A DNA stretch of 64,000 nt. Origin: Rhodocollybia butyracea. Lineage: Eukaryota; Basidiomycota; Agaricomycetes; Agaricales; Omphalotaceae. The position numbers and the translations under genes are program-made. How positions within the stretch are numbered: the stretch's first letter is position 1; each line of letters begins with the position of its first letter. The stretch is from NCBI GenBank assembly GCA_015501585.1, contig JADNRY010000053.1, positions 1 to 64,000 of the forward strand, read 5' to 3'. The notes beneath the pieces were generated by a model. That model worked only from the letters and a program-made list of their open reading frames with translations. It had not been told where the DNA came from and ran no database searches. Positions 46,356-58,435 of the stretch are shown in pieces.

Positions 46356-49338
46356 GACTGGGGTAGGTGCTAGTAATAGGTGAAGGCTATCAGGCTATGC
46401 CTAATCTATATTGTAACGCGGTACCGGGCTTGCTCATTTTGAGTACCATCGAGGGTGCATGTGCGAAGCAGAAGAATAAATTTACTTTTTCTCTGTTATC
46501 AACGCCCTCATAGCAGCGGATAAAGAGACTATGAACTACGGAAGGAATGGTGATGTCTCAAGAAATCCAAAAATTCGGGCAATATTCTGGCGTCTGGAAG
46601 TGGCATGGAGAACGTAAACAATGTCTTTTTGAGCCCGAAACCGCAAGTCCATTGCAAAATAGCACGCCCCGAATCAGCTACAGATATCGGGTACAAACGT
46701 TCGTACTGAACATCGCAATAAGTTCCGAATCTGTATGGCTGTATCACCCATTATCAAGTTGACAAGTCGGACAGCTGGGTTTGCAGATAATGAGCGTGTA
46801 GAAGTCTGTGGAGAATCCAATAAGATCAGCGGAATACTAGAAACATGTTTCGAGTAAGGGAACAATGATGATTATAAGAGAAACTGGTGAAGCTCAAGGA
46901 CAACAAAAGCAAACAAGTCGGCTACCGTGTTCCAGAATGCTCAACTCAGCTTCAGTCAAAGCACATCCTCTGAATGTTTGAACAACGTGAAAATTGAGCT
47001 TGAGCTTGACGATTCAGTACACCAAAGAAATGAATGAAATGAAAGTAAAGTAACAACGGCGCAGTAATATCACCCAAACCCAACAAACCCAAAACAAACC
47101 TCCCAACTTCATACTATCCTTTGCATGCCATTTGAAGTAATACAATAGTCTGGCTGCGAGCGCAGCTGGAAGAGGGAGGCGGCGGACCAAGAGCTGTGGG
47201 GTTTATCGAACACAAGAACTTGACAAAAACACGTTACTTACAATGTATCTCCTCTGCACTCAGCAGGTAGAAGATAGAATGGATATGCTCGGTTCCGCTT
47301 TGTACTAGACCCTTGGGTGGAAATGTAGAAGGGTTAGCGCAGTGTACCGTAGGGGCAGCGAACGAGCCCGTAGCCGCGAAGCGAAGACTGAAATTACGGA
47401 GAGAGGGACAATATAGTAGAGAGGGACAATATAGTAGAGTGTCGGTAGAGTAATAATAGAAGACGGGCACCAAGTACTTGCCAGGAACTTGCCGTGTAGT
47501 AGTCAAAAGGTAACGAAAACGGTTAGCGTGAAGCGTATTATTGTCTGAAAGTCAATAGTCGGAGGAGGTGAAGAAGAGTGCGGGGAAAACAGTCGGAAGT
47601 CGAAAGCGCAGATTGACGTTCTGGTCATCACGTCGGGGATCCCGTGGACTTTCGTCTACATCCCGATGCGCTATGAAGACTTTCGGACCAACTTTTTCGC
47701 TCCGTCACAAGTACAACTTGGAAAAGGGTTTCAACTGGAGCATAGGCTTCCTTCCCGATGTTCCCGTTGCTTTTTCGATAGAGGATCCGGGGGCATGAGC
47801 TATATCTGCATTCCGGGATCCAGCGAATTCCAATAGTGCGTTGTAACTTCCCAAGTCGATTGTGTGAGTTATGATGATTACTGCTGTACCACTACAGGCA
47901 AGGTCAAGATGGCAGTTGAGTACTTGACTTTGCGCGACACTGCTAGTCAACTCACCAAGGTGACCGGGGAGAAAACAAACTGCTGATTCAAAGCCTCTCG
48001 TTATACAGATCACCCAACTGTAGAGTTGATGTGCTCCGGTGCTGCGACACTTTCATCAGACGAACTCGAAATTGAGAGTGTGCTGCAAATTCGTAAACTA
48101 GACGGATGCCAAAATCGAGGTGCATGTGCTGGAGGCTCGAACAAGGACGAGTTGGCAAACAAGATATCTGGGTGCCATGACTCTGAAAAAGCTCATCGTA
48201 TATGATACGCATAGGGTACAACGGATAAGTATCAGATCTGCAGAGTCGGCCGCGATAACAGAACAGGTATTCAGACTGGGAAAACATTTGAGAGACATAC
48301 TACGTTTATAGTATGAGACAATCTCCTTCCTATTGCTGCCATAACCGTGTGTCGTCCGGCTCCCATCCCTTCGTGGTCGGAATTCAAGGGGCTAGTAAAC
48401 CGGCCGTGGATGAGGTGTACACAGGTGAAGCTTGAGGTTTGAGATCTTGAGATCTTGAGATCTTGAGAGCTTGAGAGCTTGAGGAGTAGTCCATTTCTAA
48501 AGACATTTGGGCAAATGGTCATACCGAGGCTCGGTGCACTCGGTGCACGCGAAAGGCCCGAGCTATGACTCAAGACGGAAGCAAACCGCGAGGCCACAGC
48601 CTCAGGCTGGCCATAACTTAGTACCTATGCTAATAAGTAGAGCTAGACATCCTGTTTTTACATATTTGCATGACTTGATATTGTTGCTCACATTTGTGAC
48701 ATTGTATATTAAGTTTCCTTGCTTTTTTGGCCCATGCCGTCAAATACCGTAGCTGTATTTCTTCTAGTCCATCCTAATATCCCTTCTCTGTTTCTGAATC
48801 TCTGATATTTTCTGGCTATTACATATCCGCTTACTCTAATAGCTTATTTCAAGGTGTATAATATTTTATTGACCAAAGAATTGGTGAAGAATCGTAAATT
48901 CGGCAAGTTGGGCGCTTATGCTACATTTTTGGCGGCCGGCTACGCCGGCATGAACTGAAATGATAAGTGCACTAATAAATGAGGTTTCTAAGTCGTACAA
49001 AGGCCTGGGAAGCATATCAAGGTCCACCGTATATGAATACTTCTCTATGATAATGCCTTGCAGCAGTCAAAAGATGGCTCCTGTGTGAGTTGGATGGGCA
49101 ACAAGCTTTTACATGGCGGGATTTCCTAAGTCACGGGGTGGCCTGAGCCAGAATCGGTCTTAATCGGTCAATTCGGTCTTTCGGTTTTGATCGTCCAATT
49201 GGTCAGACCAATTTGGTCTCGGTTTGGCGGGCAGCCGACATTTGGAACACAAATAGAAGAAGCAATGTGATCATGTGCTCAAGCGCTGCTCATCGGATGT
49301 GCGGCGCGCCTTGCAGTTAGACTCCATCGCTGCCCTTT
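46356..49338. other. Array spacer, unit 2, plus unique extension
   Basis: 46356-48400 repeats the spacer after gene 3. At 48425-48480 an imperfect AGATCTTGAG/AGAGCTTGAG microsatellite follows. 48600-49338 is unique, AT-rich and gene-free, with GGCCGGCTACGCCGGC (about 48934) and a CGGTC-rich stretch (49155-49235). Confidence 0.55.
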
Positions 49339-50845
49339 ATGCTCAACTATGATGTTATCAGGATTATATGTGCTGAAATAACAGATGATTCTGCTCACTC
49401 AGCTCCCCCAGATCTTCTGTCTCTTGGACTCTCATCGAGGATATTTCTCGAGCCCGCTTTGGATGTTATGTGGCAGAGGATGAATAGCATAGAGCCGTTG
49501 TTGTCGATTCTCCCTGAAACCAGGCTCATCAATAGGAAGAAGGTGCGTGTCCCACACGTCCTATCAGCTCCATGTTCACCGAGTCCTATGTTACTAGATG
49601 ATTCTTAAACCAATTTCTCCATCATCTTGGGATCGTCTCCGTTTCTACACTTCCCGTGTCCGCGAATTCGTTGCACCTCTCGAGCAGAATGTACATGACT
49701 CTGTGTACGCGCGCCTTGGCCATGAAAACCCCATCTTCCCAAAACTTAGCACGCTTCACCTTAGCCCTCGTTTATGCGACTCAAAGACATTCTTGTTCTT
49801 CTTGGCGACCAGTCTACAGGTGGTTTCGTGGCCCTATCCCTGGCTCCTAGATCCACCACCTGATGCCACGAGCTCTGACATGGGACCTTCCCTGTCCCTT
49901 CTTGTTTCAAAGAGTCCTGAACTGAGGCATCTGACTCTCAGCAAGTATCTTTACTCTGGACTGTCACTTACACTAAAACATCTTGTGGCTCTGGAACGTC
50001 TTTCGGTAATGGACCTGTCTCACCTGGAGGAGGATTTCATTCAGGCTATAGCCTTGTTACCAAAGTTGACCTATCTCTACTTGACATTACCTGCCGGAAT
50101 CGTTCTTGATCATACGGGAGTTGAGAGGGGATTCCCATCATTGACAAAACTTCGGCTCCATGGGTCAACTTCTGACACGCGTAAATTGCTAGCGGTTGTC
50201 AAACCTCATGCACTACAGGAGCTTGTCCTCGATTTGGGCTATGAATTTGCCACGGAAGAATCTCGTATAGCTGATGTTGCAGCCATCATTCATCTCCTTC
50301 CCTCCTATCCTTTCCTTCGGAATTTAGCGATTGACGGGGATGCATTAACGGAGTTACCTATGGATCTTGAGGACCTACAGCTTTGGTTGATATTTGAACC
50401 ACTATTGGAACTGAAAAGGCTTGAACTCCTCGACTATAACATCTCATTGCCCGTATCGGACCAAAAAACACTCCAAATTGCTTGCGCGTGGACTCATCTC
50501 AAAGAATTACACGTCTATCATGATTCAATTGGTGGTTTGGCGTCTCTTGAATCTCTGGCACATTTCGCCAGGCATTGTCCAAATTTGGAGAGTCTTTCCT
50601 ATCCAATCCAACTTCAGGCGGACACCGCTCCCACCCCTGTTATTCAGAACCATCCTACTCTTCCGATGCATCCCTTACGCTCGTTCTGGTGCAATATGGA
50701 GACTGATGAGACGACTACACATAGTATGGCGCAAGGCCTGTATCGGATCTTCCCAAACCTTCAGGAAGTTGACGGCCCCGGTGATGCTTGGACGCAGGTG
50801 CAAAAGAGTTTATGGTCACTCCAAAACCGCCAATTCGAGGGGTAG
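49339..50845 (+). CDS. F-box-like / leucine-rich protein, gene 5 (483 aa, 2 exons)
   Basis: Exon 1 49339-49542 (68 codons), intron 49543-49597 (55 bp, GTGCGT..TAG), exon 2 49598-50845. The F-box-like part is DVIRIICAEITDDSAH..PPDLLSLGLSSRIFLEPALDVMWQR. Exon 2 starts MILKPISPSSWDRLRF, closer to pseudogene 1 (MILKPISPSSW) than to genes 3 and 4, so two subfamilies were interleaved. The leucine-rich region (LPKLTYLYLTLPAG, LLELKRLELLDYN, CPNLESLSYPIQL) is complete to NRQFEG. As an adaptor it would pair with SKP1 through the N-terminus; substrate unknown. Confidence 0.85.
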
Positions 50846-51628
50846 GACTGGAGTGCTAGGTGAAGGCTGTCCTTTGTCGAATCTGTATTGTAACGAGGTA
50901 CCCGGCTTGCTTATCTTAAGTACCCTCGAGAGTGTATGTGCTACGCATAAGAGTAAATTCACTTTCCTCTGCTAAAGGTAAACAGTTTGGTATACCACCC
51001 TCATCGAAGCCGATACAACGATGGTAATGTCTTGAGAATTCCAAGAATTCGGGAAGTTTGCTGGCGCCCGGAATTGCTAGTCAATTCACCAAGGAGCACA
51101 GTCGGCGAGCAACATATTTGGGGCTATGACTCCGAAAAAGAGGCTCGTCATATATCAAATGCATAGGATAACATAGGATAACCTGGATGGTACAAATCCA
51201 TATGTATTGGAGTATCAGAGTCTGAAGTCGGCGGGACTGTAAGGGAGCATATTCTACAAAAACAGTGTGTTCAGACTCGGAAAGCATTCGAGAGATCAAG
51301 GTACTACGCCTTTCATAGTATGCTATTCCTGACATAACCGTGACTCCAATACTGATCTGTTATGCATTATGCTCTCCGACCCCCTTCACAGCGAGTCCCT
51401 TCGTGGTTGGAATCTCAGGGCCTAGTAAACCGGCCGTGTATGAGCTCGGGTGAGAAATACATTTCTAAAGACAGAATACCTGGAATACAAATAGAACGAG
51501 GCCAAAAATACGCGTACTGGTACGCACATGCTAGTAGCACATGACCGCTTTCAGAGCGTCAATTGAACTTTGAAGCGCTCTGCTCAATTTCTTGCGCCCT
51601 GCACTCCATCTGTGCTGTGACTAGTGCT
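50846..51628. other. Array spacer, unit 3 (shortened)
   Basis: Contains pieces of the conserved spacer: GTACAAATCCATATGTA (about 51191) and CCCTTCGTGGTTGGAAT (about 51399), matching 44470 and 44625. About 1.2 kb of the middle is missing compared with unit 1. No gene seen. Confidence 0.55.
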
Positions 51629-53123
51629 ATGCTCAACGATGATATTATTAGGGCTATATGTGCTGAGATCTCGGACGATTTTGATCACCTAGATCCAAAA
51701 GGTCTTTTGTCCCTGGGACTTGCATCGAGGATATTTCTCGAACCCGCTTTGGATGTTTTGTGGGAGAGTATAGAGGGTATAGAGCCGTTGTTATCGGTTC
51801 TCCCGGAAACTACCCTAGTCAATGGGAAGAAGGTGCGAGTCCCAAACATCCTATCAGCTCAACGTTCACTGACAACGATATTAGATGTTTCTGAGGCCAA
51901 TTGCTCCATCGTCTCGAGATCGTCTACATTTCTACACTTCCCGTGTCCGCAAATTCTTTGCACCTTCCGGGGACAAACAGTGGAATGTACATGACTCCGT
52001 GTACACGTGCCTTGGCCAAGACAAACCCATCTTCCCGAGGCTTAGAACGCTTCACCTTAACCTTCATTTATGCGACTCAAACGCATTCACGTTCTTCTTC
52101 GCTACCAGTCTGCGGGTGGTTTCATTCCCCCGTGATTGGCGAGCATCAGTTGATGCGAGCTCTGACTTGGGGCCTTCCCTGGCCCTTCTTGTTTCAAAGA
52201 GTCCTGGACTGAAGTCTTTGACTCTCAACAACTATACTTTCTCTGGACTGTCGCTTTCACTGAGACGCCTCTTGGGCTTGGAATACCTCTCGGCAATGCG
52301 TCTGTCTCACCTCGAGGTGGATTCCATCCAGGCTATTGCCTCGTTACCAAAGTTGACCGATCTCGCTTTGACAATACCTGTAGGAGTCCTTGATTATACA
52401 GGTGTTGAGAGTGGATTCCCTTTGTTGACAACAATTGCGCTCGAGGGATCAACTTCTGACACACGCAAATTTTTAGCGGTCGCCAAACCCCAAGCACTAT
52501 GGCATCTAACCATTGATTGGAGATTCAAACCTTTCGCGGACCAGTCTCCTCTAGTTGATATTGCAGCAATTACACAGCTCCTTCCGTCCTTTTCTTTCCT
52601 TCAGAGCTTAGAGATTAATAAGGCAGCATTATCATCCTTACCGGCGGATCTCGATGAGCAACAGCTTTGGTCATTATTTGAACCGCTGTTGGAGCTGAAA
52701 AGGCTTGAATACCTTCATTATAACATTCCATTACCTGTATCAGACCAGAAAACAGCCAGAATTGCTCGTGCATGGCCTCATCTCAAAGATTTATATCTGT
52801 ATTCAGCCGATGGCTTATCATCTCTCGAATCTTTGGCGCATTTTACTAGACATTGTCCAGATTTAAAGAGTCTTCGCTATCCAATTGAACTTCAGACAGC
52901 TCCCTCAACCATGATTCCTCCTACTCTTTTCCCCCATCCCTTACGCACCTTCGAAACCAATGGGGAGCCTGATGTAATGAATGCCCCCGCTATTGCGCTA
53001 GGTTTGCATCAGATTTTTCCGAACCTTGTGTATGCCGAAGGCGATGGCAATAATTGGACGCTGGTGCGAAAAATCCTAGACTCATTTACTTTCCTTCGAC
53101 AGCAAAATCGCCAATTCGAATAG
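51629..53123 (+). CDS. F-box-like / leucine-rich protein, gene 6 (480 aa, 2 exons)
   Basis: Exon 1 51629-51832 (68 codons), intron 51833-51884 (52 bp, GTGCGA..TAG), exon 2 51885-53123. The start is set at 51629 to match MLN.D.IR in the paralogues, although an ATG in the same frame exists at 51563. F-box-like region DIIRAICAEISDDFDH..GLLSLGLASRIFLEPALDVLWES. This is the most diverged of the intact copies (QALWHLTIDWRFKPFADQ, ETNGEPDVMNAP) and has an extra FTFLRQ near the end, yet no lesion, which argues for selection on the protein. It is the last member of the array, and no spacer copy follows it. Confidence 0.83.
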
Positions 53124-53513
53124 TAGCTGAAGGCATGTTGAAGCTCATTTTGAATCACATCTAAATGTATTTTAGTGCCGTATCAAAACGAGGTACCAGG
53201 CTTGCTTAATAGCAATACTGAAAACAGTCAAAGTAACACGTACATACGTAGAGCATGTATCAAATTTAATTCAACACCGAGAGTTCAGTGCCCCATGATG
53301 CAACTCCACCTTTGGTCACAGCTTGAGATGTCCAGGTACTAGATAACAGATCTGAACGGAGGATAGCACTGATAAGGATCGGGAATCCGGTAACGCTGGG
53401 GGTGCTTGAACTTTGCTTGACTTTACACTGGCTTTACGTCAATTATCCGTGGAGGGATCGCTCACAATAGACGCGTTGTTTGTATACTACATACACAGCT
53501 GAGACAGCCAAAC
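53124..53513. other. Intergenic stretch, no gene seen
   Basis: Convergent 3' ends of F-box gene 6 and the GFA gene. Nothing recognisable. Confidence 0.5.
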
Positions 53514-54147
53514 TCACACATCTTTCCCTGCCTTCGCTTGAATCTTTTCATACCACTTACCCACTTCATACTCCCCGCCAATTTGTGTTCGGCCATCAAA
53601 CTCAGGCCCTAACTTCAGTCGCCCAATATCGACATCATTCAGCATTCGAACCTAAAAGAAAGCAGAAATGGGCCGCTATTCGTTGAAACAAAAACTACAC
53701 ATACATTGACTGCTTCAACGCTCAACGCCAGGAAGGAGCTCGAAGGGTGGCTCGAGACATTTCCAACCAGTATAGCTCCCACATTGAGGACAAAACATAT
53801 GTTCCAAGTAGCGTTTATTGGACCCGAGGTCAGCGTTGTAACTCTAAATGATGATGAACTTGTTGAGAGGTACTTCGATGTAAGAAAGATCTGAAATTTC
53901 ACACCTTGAGGTCCGCTTCCCCAGAAAAATACTTGACTTCTTCTTTCTTTTGGAAGTAAATATAGAGGGACCCGTTCCGCGCGCAAAGAGAGCCTAAAGA
54001 ATTATCTGGTAAGCCCGTAAGAGAAGTTGACTTAGATGGAGAGAACGAACAATTGCAGTTTGCAATAACCTGGTCGTAGATAGATCCTGGTAGTGTTACA
54101 GTAAACTTGATAAGCCCACAATGGCAGTTTCCTGAGTAGGTTGTCAT
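53514..54147 (-). pseudogene. GFA-domain (CENP-V/GFA fold) gene with one frameshift
   Basis: Predicted exons 54147-54051, 53993-53905, 53843-53705 and 53651-53514, with introns of 57, 61 and 53 bp, all GT..AG. The product would be a ~150-residue GFA/CENP-V zinc protein, a family including glutathione-dependent formaldehyde-activating enzyme homologues; activity in fungi is mostly unknown. Zinc ligands are visible: C8 and C10 (GNCHCG), C31, C33 and C36 (NCNCSLCARNG), C80 and C83 (HMFCPQCG), then the family end VEAVNVRMLNDVDIG..FDG. Exon 3 is 139 nt, and CPQCG and VEAVN are in different frames: one extra base near GAGCTATACTGG (about 53777) must be removed. Because everything else fits, this is either a very young pseudogene or a sequencing error. 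Confidence 0.75.
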
Positions 54148-55193
54148 CGTCAGGACCTTGGGTTTGAAAGCGGGTAAAACTCGTCGGCACGTAAGATTGC
54201 TCCATTCTTATATAGTAGTCTCCTGCTCCACGATTGACTTTAGTGTTGCCGTGAGTACTGTGAGTCAACGGTGAGGTGACCCGAGTTCGGGGTAGAAGCT
54301 GGTAGAAACTGGTAGAAACTGGTAGAAGTCTCTCGGGTATGAACGTAAAGACGAGCTGAAATCATGATACTTCCGCTTCATTCGGAATTTTTCAGTATCG
54401 ACCTGGGCATCGCTCCATTAGTTGTACTCTGTGCGCGCGCCGAGATGTCAGAGTTCAAGTCGGACGTGGTGGTATTCCTTGGTATATTATGAGCAAGCCT
54501 ATGATTCTATGACCAAATTGAATTACTCAACAGACCTGGTAGTAAGTGAGAGAGCATAAGCTGCAATATCCGACTAGGGGCTTCTTGTACAAATAACCTC
54601 CACCAAGGCTAGCAGTATCTTATCCGAGTTCGAAAACTTTATTGCCTACATACAGAACTTCGAAGTGCCACCAGAGGTGGCGGCTCGGAGTCAGCGTCGG
54701 TTTCGACGTACTAGCTACTCTTCGCGTGTCAAAAGTTCGAGTAAAGACGTAGGCAAGCATAGCCTTGAAATACCCTGTAAGTAAATTACGATGGATGAGT
54801 AAATATAGAAAGGTTGGCACAATAGTCAGGAACAAGAAAGGAAGGAAGGAAAGAAGGAAGAAACTAGCCAGGTCCCTGCGGCTGCCATTTAAGGACAACT
54901 TGAAGGCTAAATCAACTTTGATGCACAATAAGTACTACAAAATCTTAGGACAGAATTAGTAGCCGCGCATGACTCAGAGCTTGAGTCACCTATTGCCCAT
55001 CCCTCCTAACCTTTTGCGCACTCCGGCAACCAAAGGTCCAGGTGAAGTGGGATCAGGGAGGTCCTCCGTCAGCGTACTCCGAAAGCCTCAGGTGGCGGGC
55101 ACATGCATATTTTCTCACCTTATTTTGCTAACCTGTCCGTACCCCACTCTTGAAAGCCTGGTGTTGAAGATGCGGGGGCGACCCTCATAGCCT
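54148..55193. other. Intergenic stretch, no gene seen
   Basis: A 12-bp tandem (GGTAGAAACT type, three units) lies at 54298-54330, and a purine-rich GGAAGGAAGG tract at about 54838-54865. The ORF at 54765-54959 is Lys/Arg-rich because of that tract and is not supported. Confidence 0.45.
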
Positions 55194-55312
55194 ATCAGCA
55201 AAACGTGGGTGCACACTTTCCAGCACTGTACAGTGCTGGGGGCTGCTGGGAGCCGCTGGAAACGGCTGTATAGTGCCTGACAATGGCTCCAGCTTACCTG
55301 CGTTTTGCTGAT
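55194..55312. mobile_element. 119-bp foldback element, candidate MITE
   Basis: The ends ATCAGCAAAACGTGGGT (55194-55210) and its complement with two changes (to 55312) form terminal inverted repeats. Inside is a perfect 18-bp palindrome, CAGCACTGTACAGTGCTG (55221-55238). No target duplication is clear, so a simple hairpin is an alternative. Confidence 0.5.
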
Positions 55313-55814
55313 CGGCGCCCCAGGCCGCCGGGCTGAGCACTGCTTTTATCTAATAAGGGTAATGCCAGCCAGACTAGCCTTATGTTGGCAAGCTTGCCTT
55401 GTCTTAAATTAATCAGGGGGATTAGCTGAGTGGAAGTGGTTGGAACTCTCAAACCCCAAGAAGTTTGCAAGATCCGATTACTTAGAGTGTTTTGTTGGAT
55501 GATATCACTGCCTTCAAGTACCAATGTATGTAGGATGTCATGCAGCAGACCCCAGAAGTAAATATTCCCTTGGGACTCATTGAGCTAGTACAACTAGAAG
55601 TTAGTGTAACGCACTTCATATAGATATTCTCACAGGCACTGGATATCCAACTGGCCCCAATAGTCTTGCCGCGAGATCAAAGTATGAAAATTTCAATTAC
55701 GAGGTACCCTCGCATCCTTGATTCCAGGCTACTTAGTAGGAAGACCTCACGGGCACCGTTTCAGATGATTAACCCCCCATTGGTCTTTTACTACTTGCTC
55801 TATAAGTAACCCAC
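55313..55814. other. Intergenic stretch, no gene seen
   Basis: Lies downstream of the isochorismatase-like gene. No recognisable feature; the 76-codon minus-strand ORF at 55524-55294 overlaps the foldback and is not supported. Confidence 0.45.
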
Positions 55815-56701
55815 TTATGTGCTCTCTCCTGGTTGAATGACCCCATCTTCAACAGCAGCAGCATGGCCTCGGGCTAGAATACCATAAGCACTGAAATATC
55901 TTGAAGGGATGGTAGTCAGCACCCCGCAAGATTTCACTTCAACTGAAGGCGTCTCCACTTACTTGTCGAAGAAAGGCATCAATTCTAGTGATCCAGGTGT
56001 GTTTCTCCAGTCCCTCATCAAGTCACATGCCACAGCGAACATAGATAGGACGGTGACACCCGCTGCGCGCATTCTATCGTTCGCCTCATCCGCAATACGT
56101 CGGGAAGAAGCTCCGGAGGCTTCAGCATTTGCGAAGACGGTATACCCCTCTTGTATAAGAGACAATGCGAGGAAGCAAGTACAGACCTAAACAAGGATAA
56201 GAATTTGTTGTGTGGCAGTTAAAGGTACTTATGACGAACGTCAGTTACAATTCCGGCCATGATAATTTGTTTTTTCCCAGTAGCTTTGACAGCAGCACGA
56301 AAATCGGCATTGTCCCAGGCATTCACTTCGCCCTGACGCTTGATGAGCGGGGCATTGGGGTGCATTTCGAGTATTTCCCTCGGGAGTGGACCATTCGGAC
56401 CTAATTGGCATCGCCAGTTAGTCAAAACGAGATACACTTAACACCGACTGGGAGCGCACCATTTTCCGCACTGGTAGTCAAGATAGTCGGAAGGTTGAAC
56501 ACCTTCCCGAGGGCAGCGTGAGCGAAAATATTGTTCTTGTACTCGTCTGGCTGGTAGTCGCGTACAACTTGAAACAATCCAATTTGAAGGTCAACGACCA
56601 ACAAAACACAGTCGTCTTTGTCGATGCGTACGAATTTAGCTAATGGGCGTGAGATATGGCTATGAGTGCACAATTGAAAACTCACGGTTGGTGGATGCCA
56701 T
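55815..56701 (-). CDS. Isochorismatase-like hydrolase, YcaC type (221 aa, 5 exons)
   Basis: Exons 56701-56686, 56639-56460, 56400-56240, 56186-55963 and 55899-55815; introns 46, 59, 53 and 63 bp, all GT..AG, frame closed exactly (666 nt). The first exon holds only MASTN and part of the next codon. The isochorismatase-like cysteine hydrolase fold is clear: D22 in LLVVDLQIG, a GEVNAWDNADFRAAVKATGKK segment with the catalytic Lys, and the nucleophile C121 in GIVTDVCTCFLALS. The AWD..DF and DLMRDWRN segments place it with bacterial-type YcaC, whose natural substrate is unknown; it is not expected to cleave isochorismate. The length is usual for YcaC. Such genes are often found in fungi as bacterial-like acquisitions, but the four introns show that it is well settled here. 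Neighbours give no pathway hint. Confidence 0.92.
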
Positions 56702-58429
56702 CTTCGATGAGGGTTGAGGGTTTGAAAGTATTGTAAGAATCGAAGAGCTTATATAGTGCTTCAAGAATACTACTTCTGCTCGGCCAAGGCAAGGCATACA
56801 TGAGTTTTCCTAGTTGAAAGAACGCCTTGCTTGAGAAATCGAACTCAATGACATCGTAAGCTGGGACGTTAGTGATATGCAGTCGCGTGAGCATAGATGG
56901 ATGTTTATAGAAATAAGAACTGATCTCTGAGCTCTCGGTCTCTCCTTTGTGGGCCCTGATTCCGATACTACAGACATTGGCTGTGATGCTCGCGGTTTTT
57001 CTATGCGATACGGTTTATGACAATGTATGTCTCCTTCGGAATCATAAATTACCGCATTCCAAATTCGTGCAGCGCATCTCACGAGATCTCACGTCAACAT
57101 AATTTGCATTCAGCACCGGACACCCTGCAGCTAAAGACAACATCTCCGAACGTGCCCAGTAGTGCCCAGCCCACAGAAAATCAGATTTAGTGACAAGCAG
57201 CAGGTCAGACCCACCAGGAACTCTGGAGAAAAGGGAAAACGAAGACTCAGATACACACCAAGTACAATTACTTATCATATAATCACTCCATGAGAGAAAC
57301 TCAAAGAGCATCCCTCGGGATGTATCGAAGCTACAAACATATAAGCAATGGTAGATCTACAGCTTGCTTTGGAACCTTCTACGAGGAAGGAAAGATATCA
57401 GCTATTGAGATGAGTTCATGTCGACATGAAATGCTTGACCTGCGCTTTTGTCGCATCTATGAATTATCATAGATCTAAAAAAATTCGACAACGAACAGAA
57501 GCTATGTGAGTCTGTTCAAACACAAGAAGACCATTTTGCAAGCTTGTGTTCTGACGAGCGATATTGTACGCTCGGGTATGTTGGCCGAAAGCCTGATCCC
57601 CGATCTGAGCTGGATGCATAAGGCCCTGAACCTAAAACTCATCGTCACACTATAAATTCCGACGCAAGTGTTGGGTGTACGAACTTGAATCATTCAACAG
57701 ATCTTTTTCTTGATCACGTAAAAATACTAGAAATCAGAGTCGTAGCACCCCAAATTGAAGGTGATACCCGCTCGATGCATTGGAATGAGCAAATAAAGAG
57801 ACAAGGCTAGTGTTGTATACTACAACATTGCACTTTCCACATAAACCTACCAAAAATTGACGAAAAGCAGAGGCCAGGACATACAGCCGTACAGCCGGAG
57901 AGTTTACCGCAGAGTTCCCTTTTCTTCGCTCTCAATCATGGCATCACGCGGCATCCGGAAAGAACCCCTCGGCACGGTCTAGGATCTGAGCGCCGGACCA
58001 GCCGAAGCTCCCATCAAGCACACAAGTTCGTCACTTTGCTATGTACAGTTGAGGCTTCGATGATTGTGTATTCATTGAGTGGGAAGATATACTTTTAGAC
58101 CATCAAATAAGCCACAGAATGCGAGTTGACATGAGACTGGGTAGCGGCTAGCCGCTTTATTTTTGTTGACTTTGTAGGTCATAGCGTTGGATACAAGTTA
58201 TCGAAGAATGTGTGCCTGTGAGTAAACAGGGAGGGGAGCATATGTGTGTATCCTAACTTAAGAGTGCGTGTTCTGGCCTCATAAACTTGTATGCAGTGGT
58301 TAGTGAGTCCTGAAAAATTTTATGATGTGTCACGTAGCTTGCTACTACGTGCTTTACTCATCTACTAAATGATGAGAAATGGCAGTAAAAATTAAGTGGA
58401 TAGTCCTAGATGATCCTCGCCAAGAGGAT
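56702..58429. other. Intergenic stretch, no gene seen
   Basis: About 1.7 kb with short ORFs only (up to 90 codons at 57082-56810, minus) and no recognisable domains or repeats. It includes the promoter of the isochorismatase-like gene. Confidence 0.45.
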
Positions 58430-58435
58430 GGCTAG

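Noticed and set aside
53706..53894. 62-codon plus-strand ORF
   Set aside because: Antisense to exon 3 of the GFA gene, whose zinc motifs and splice sites fit the minus strand.
54838..54865. Lys/Arg-rich ORF at 54765-54959
   Set aside because: Composition comes from a GGAAGG purine tract; no homology or splice signals.
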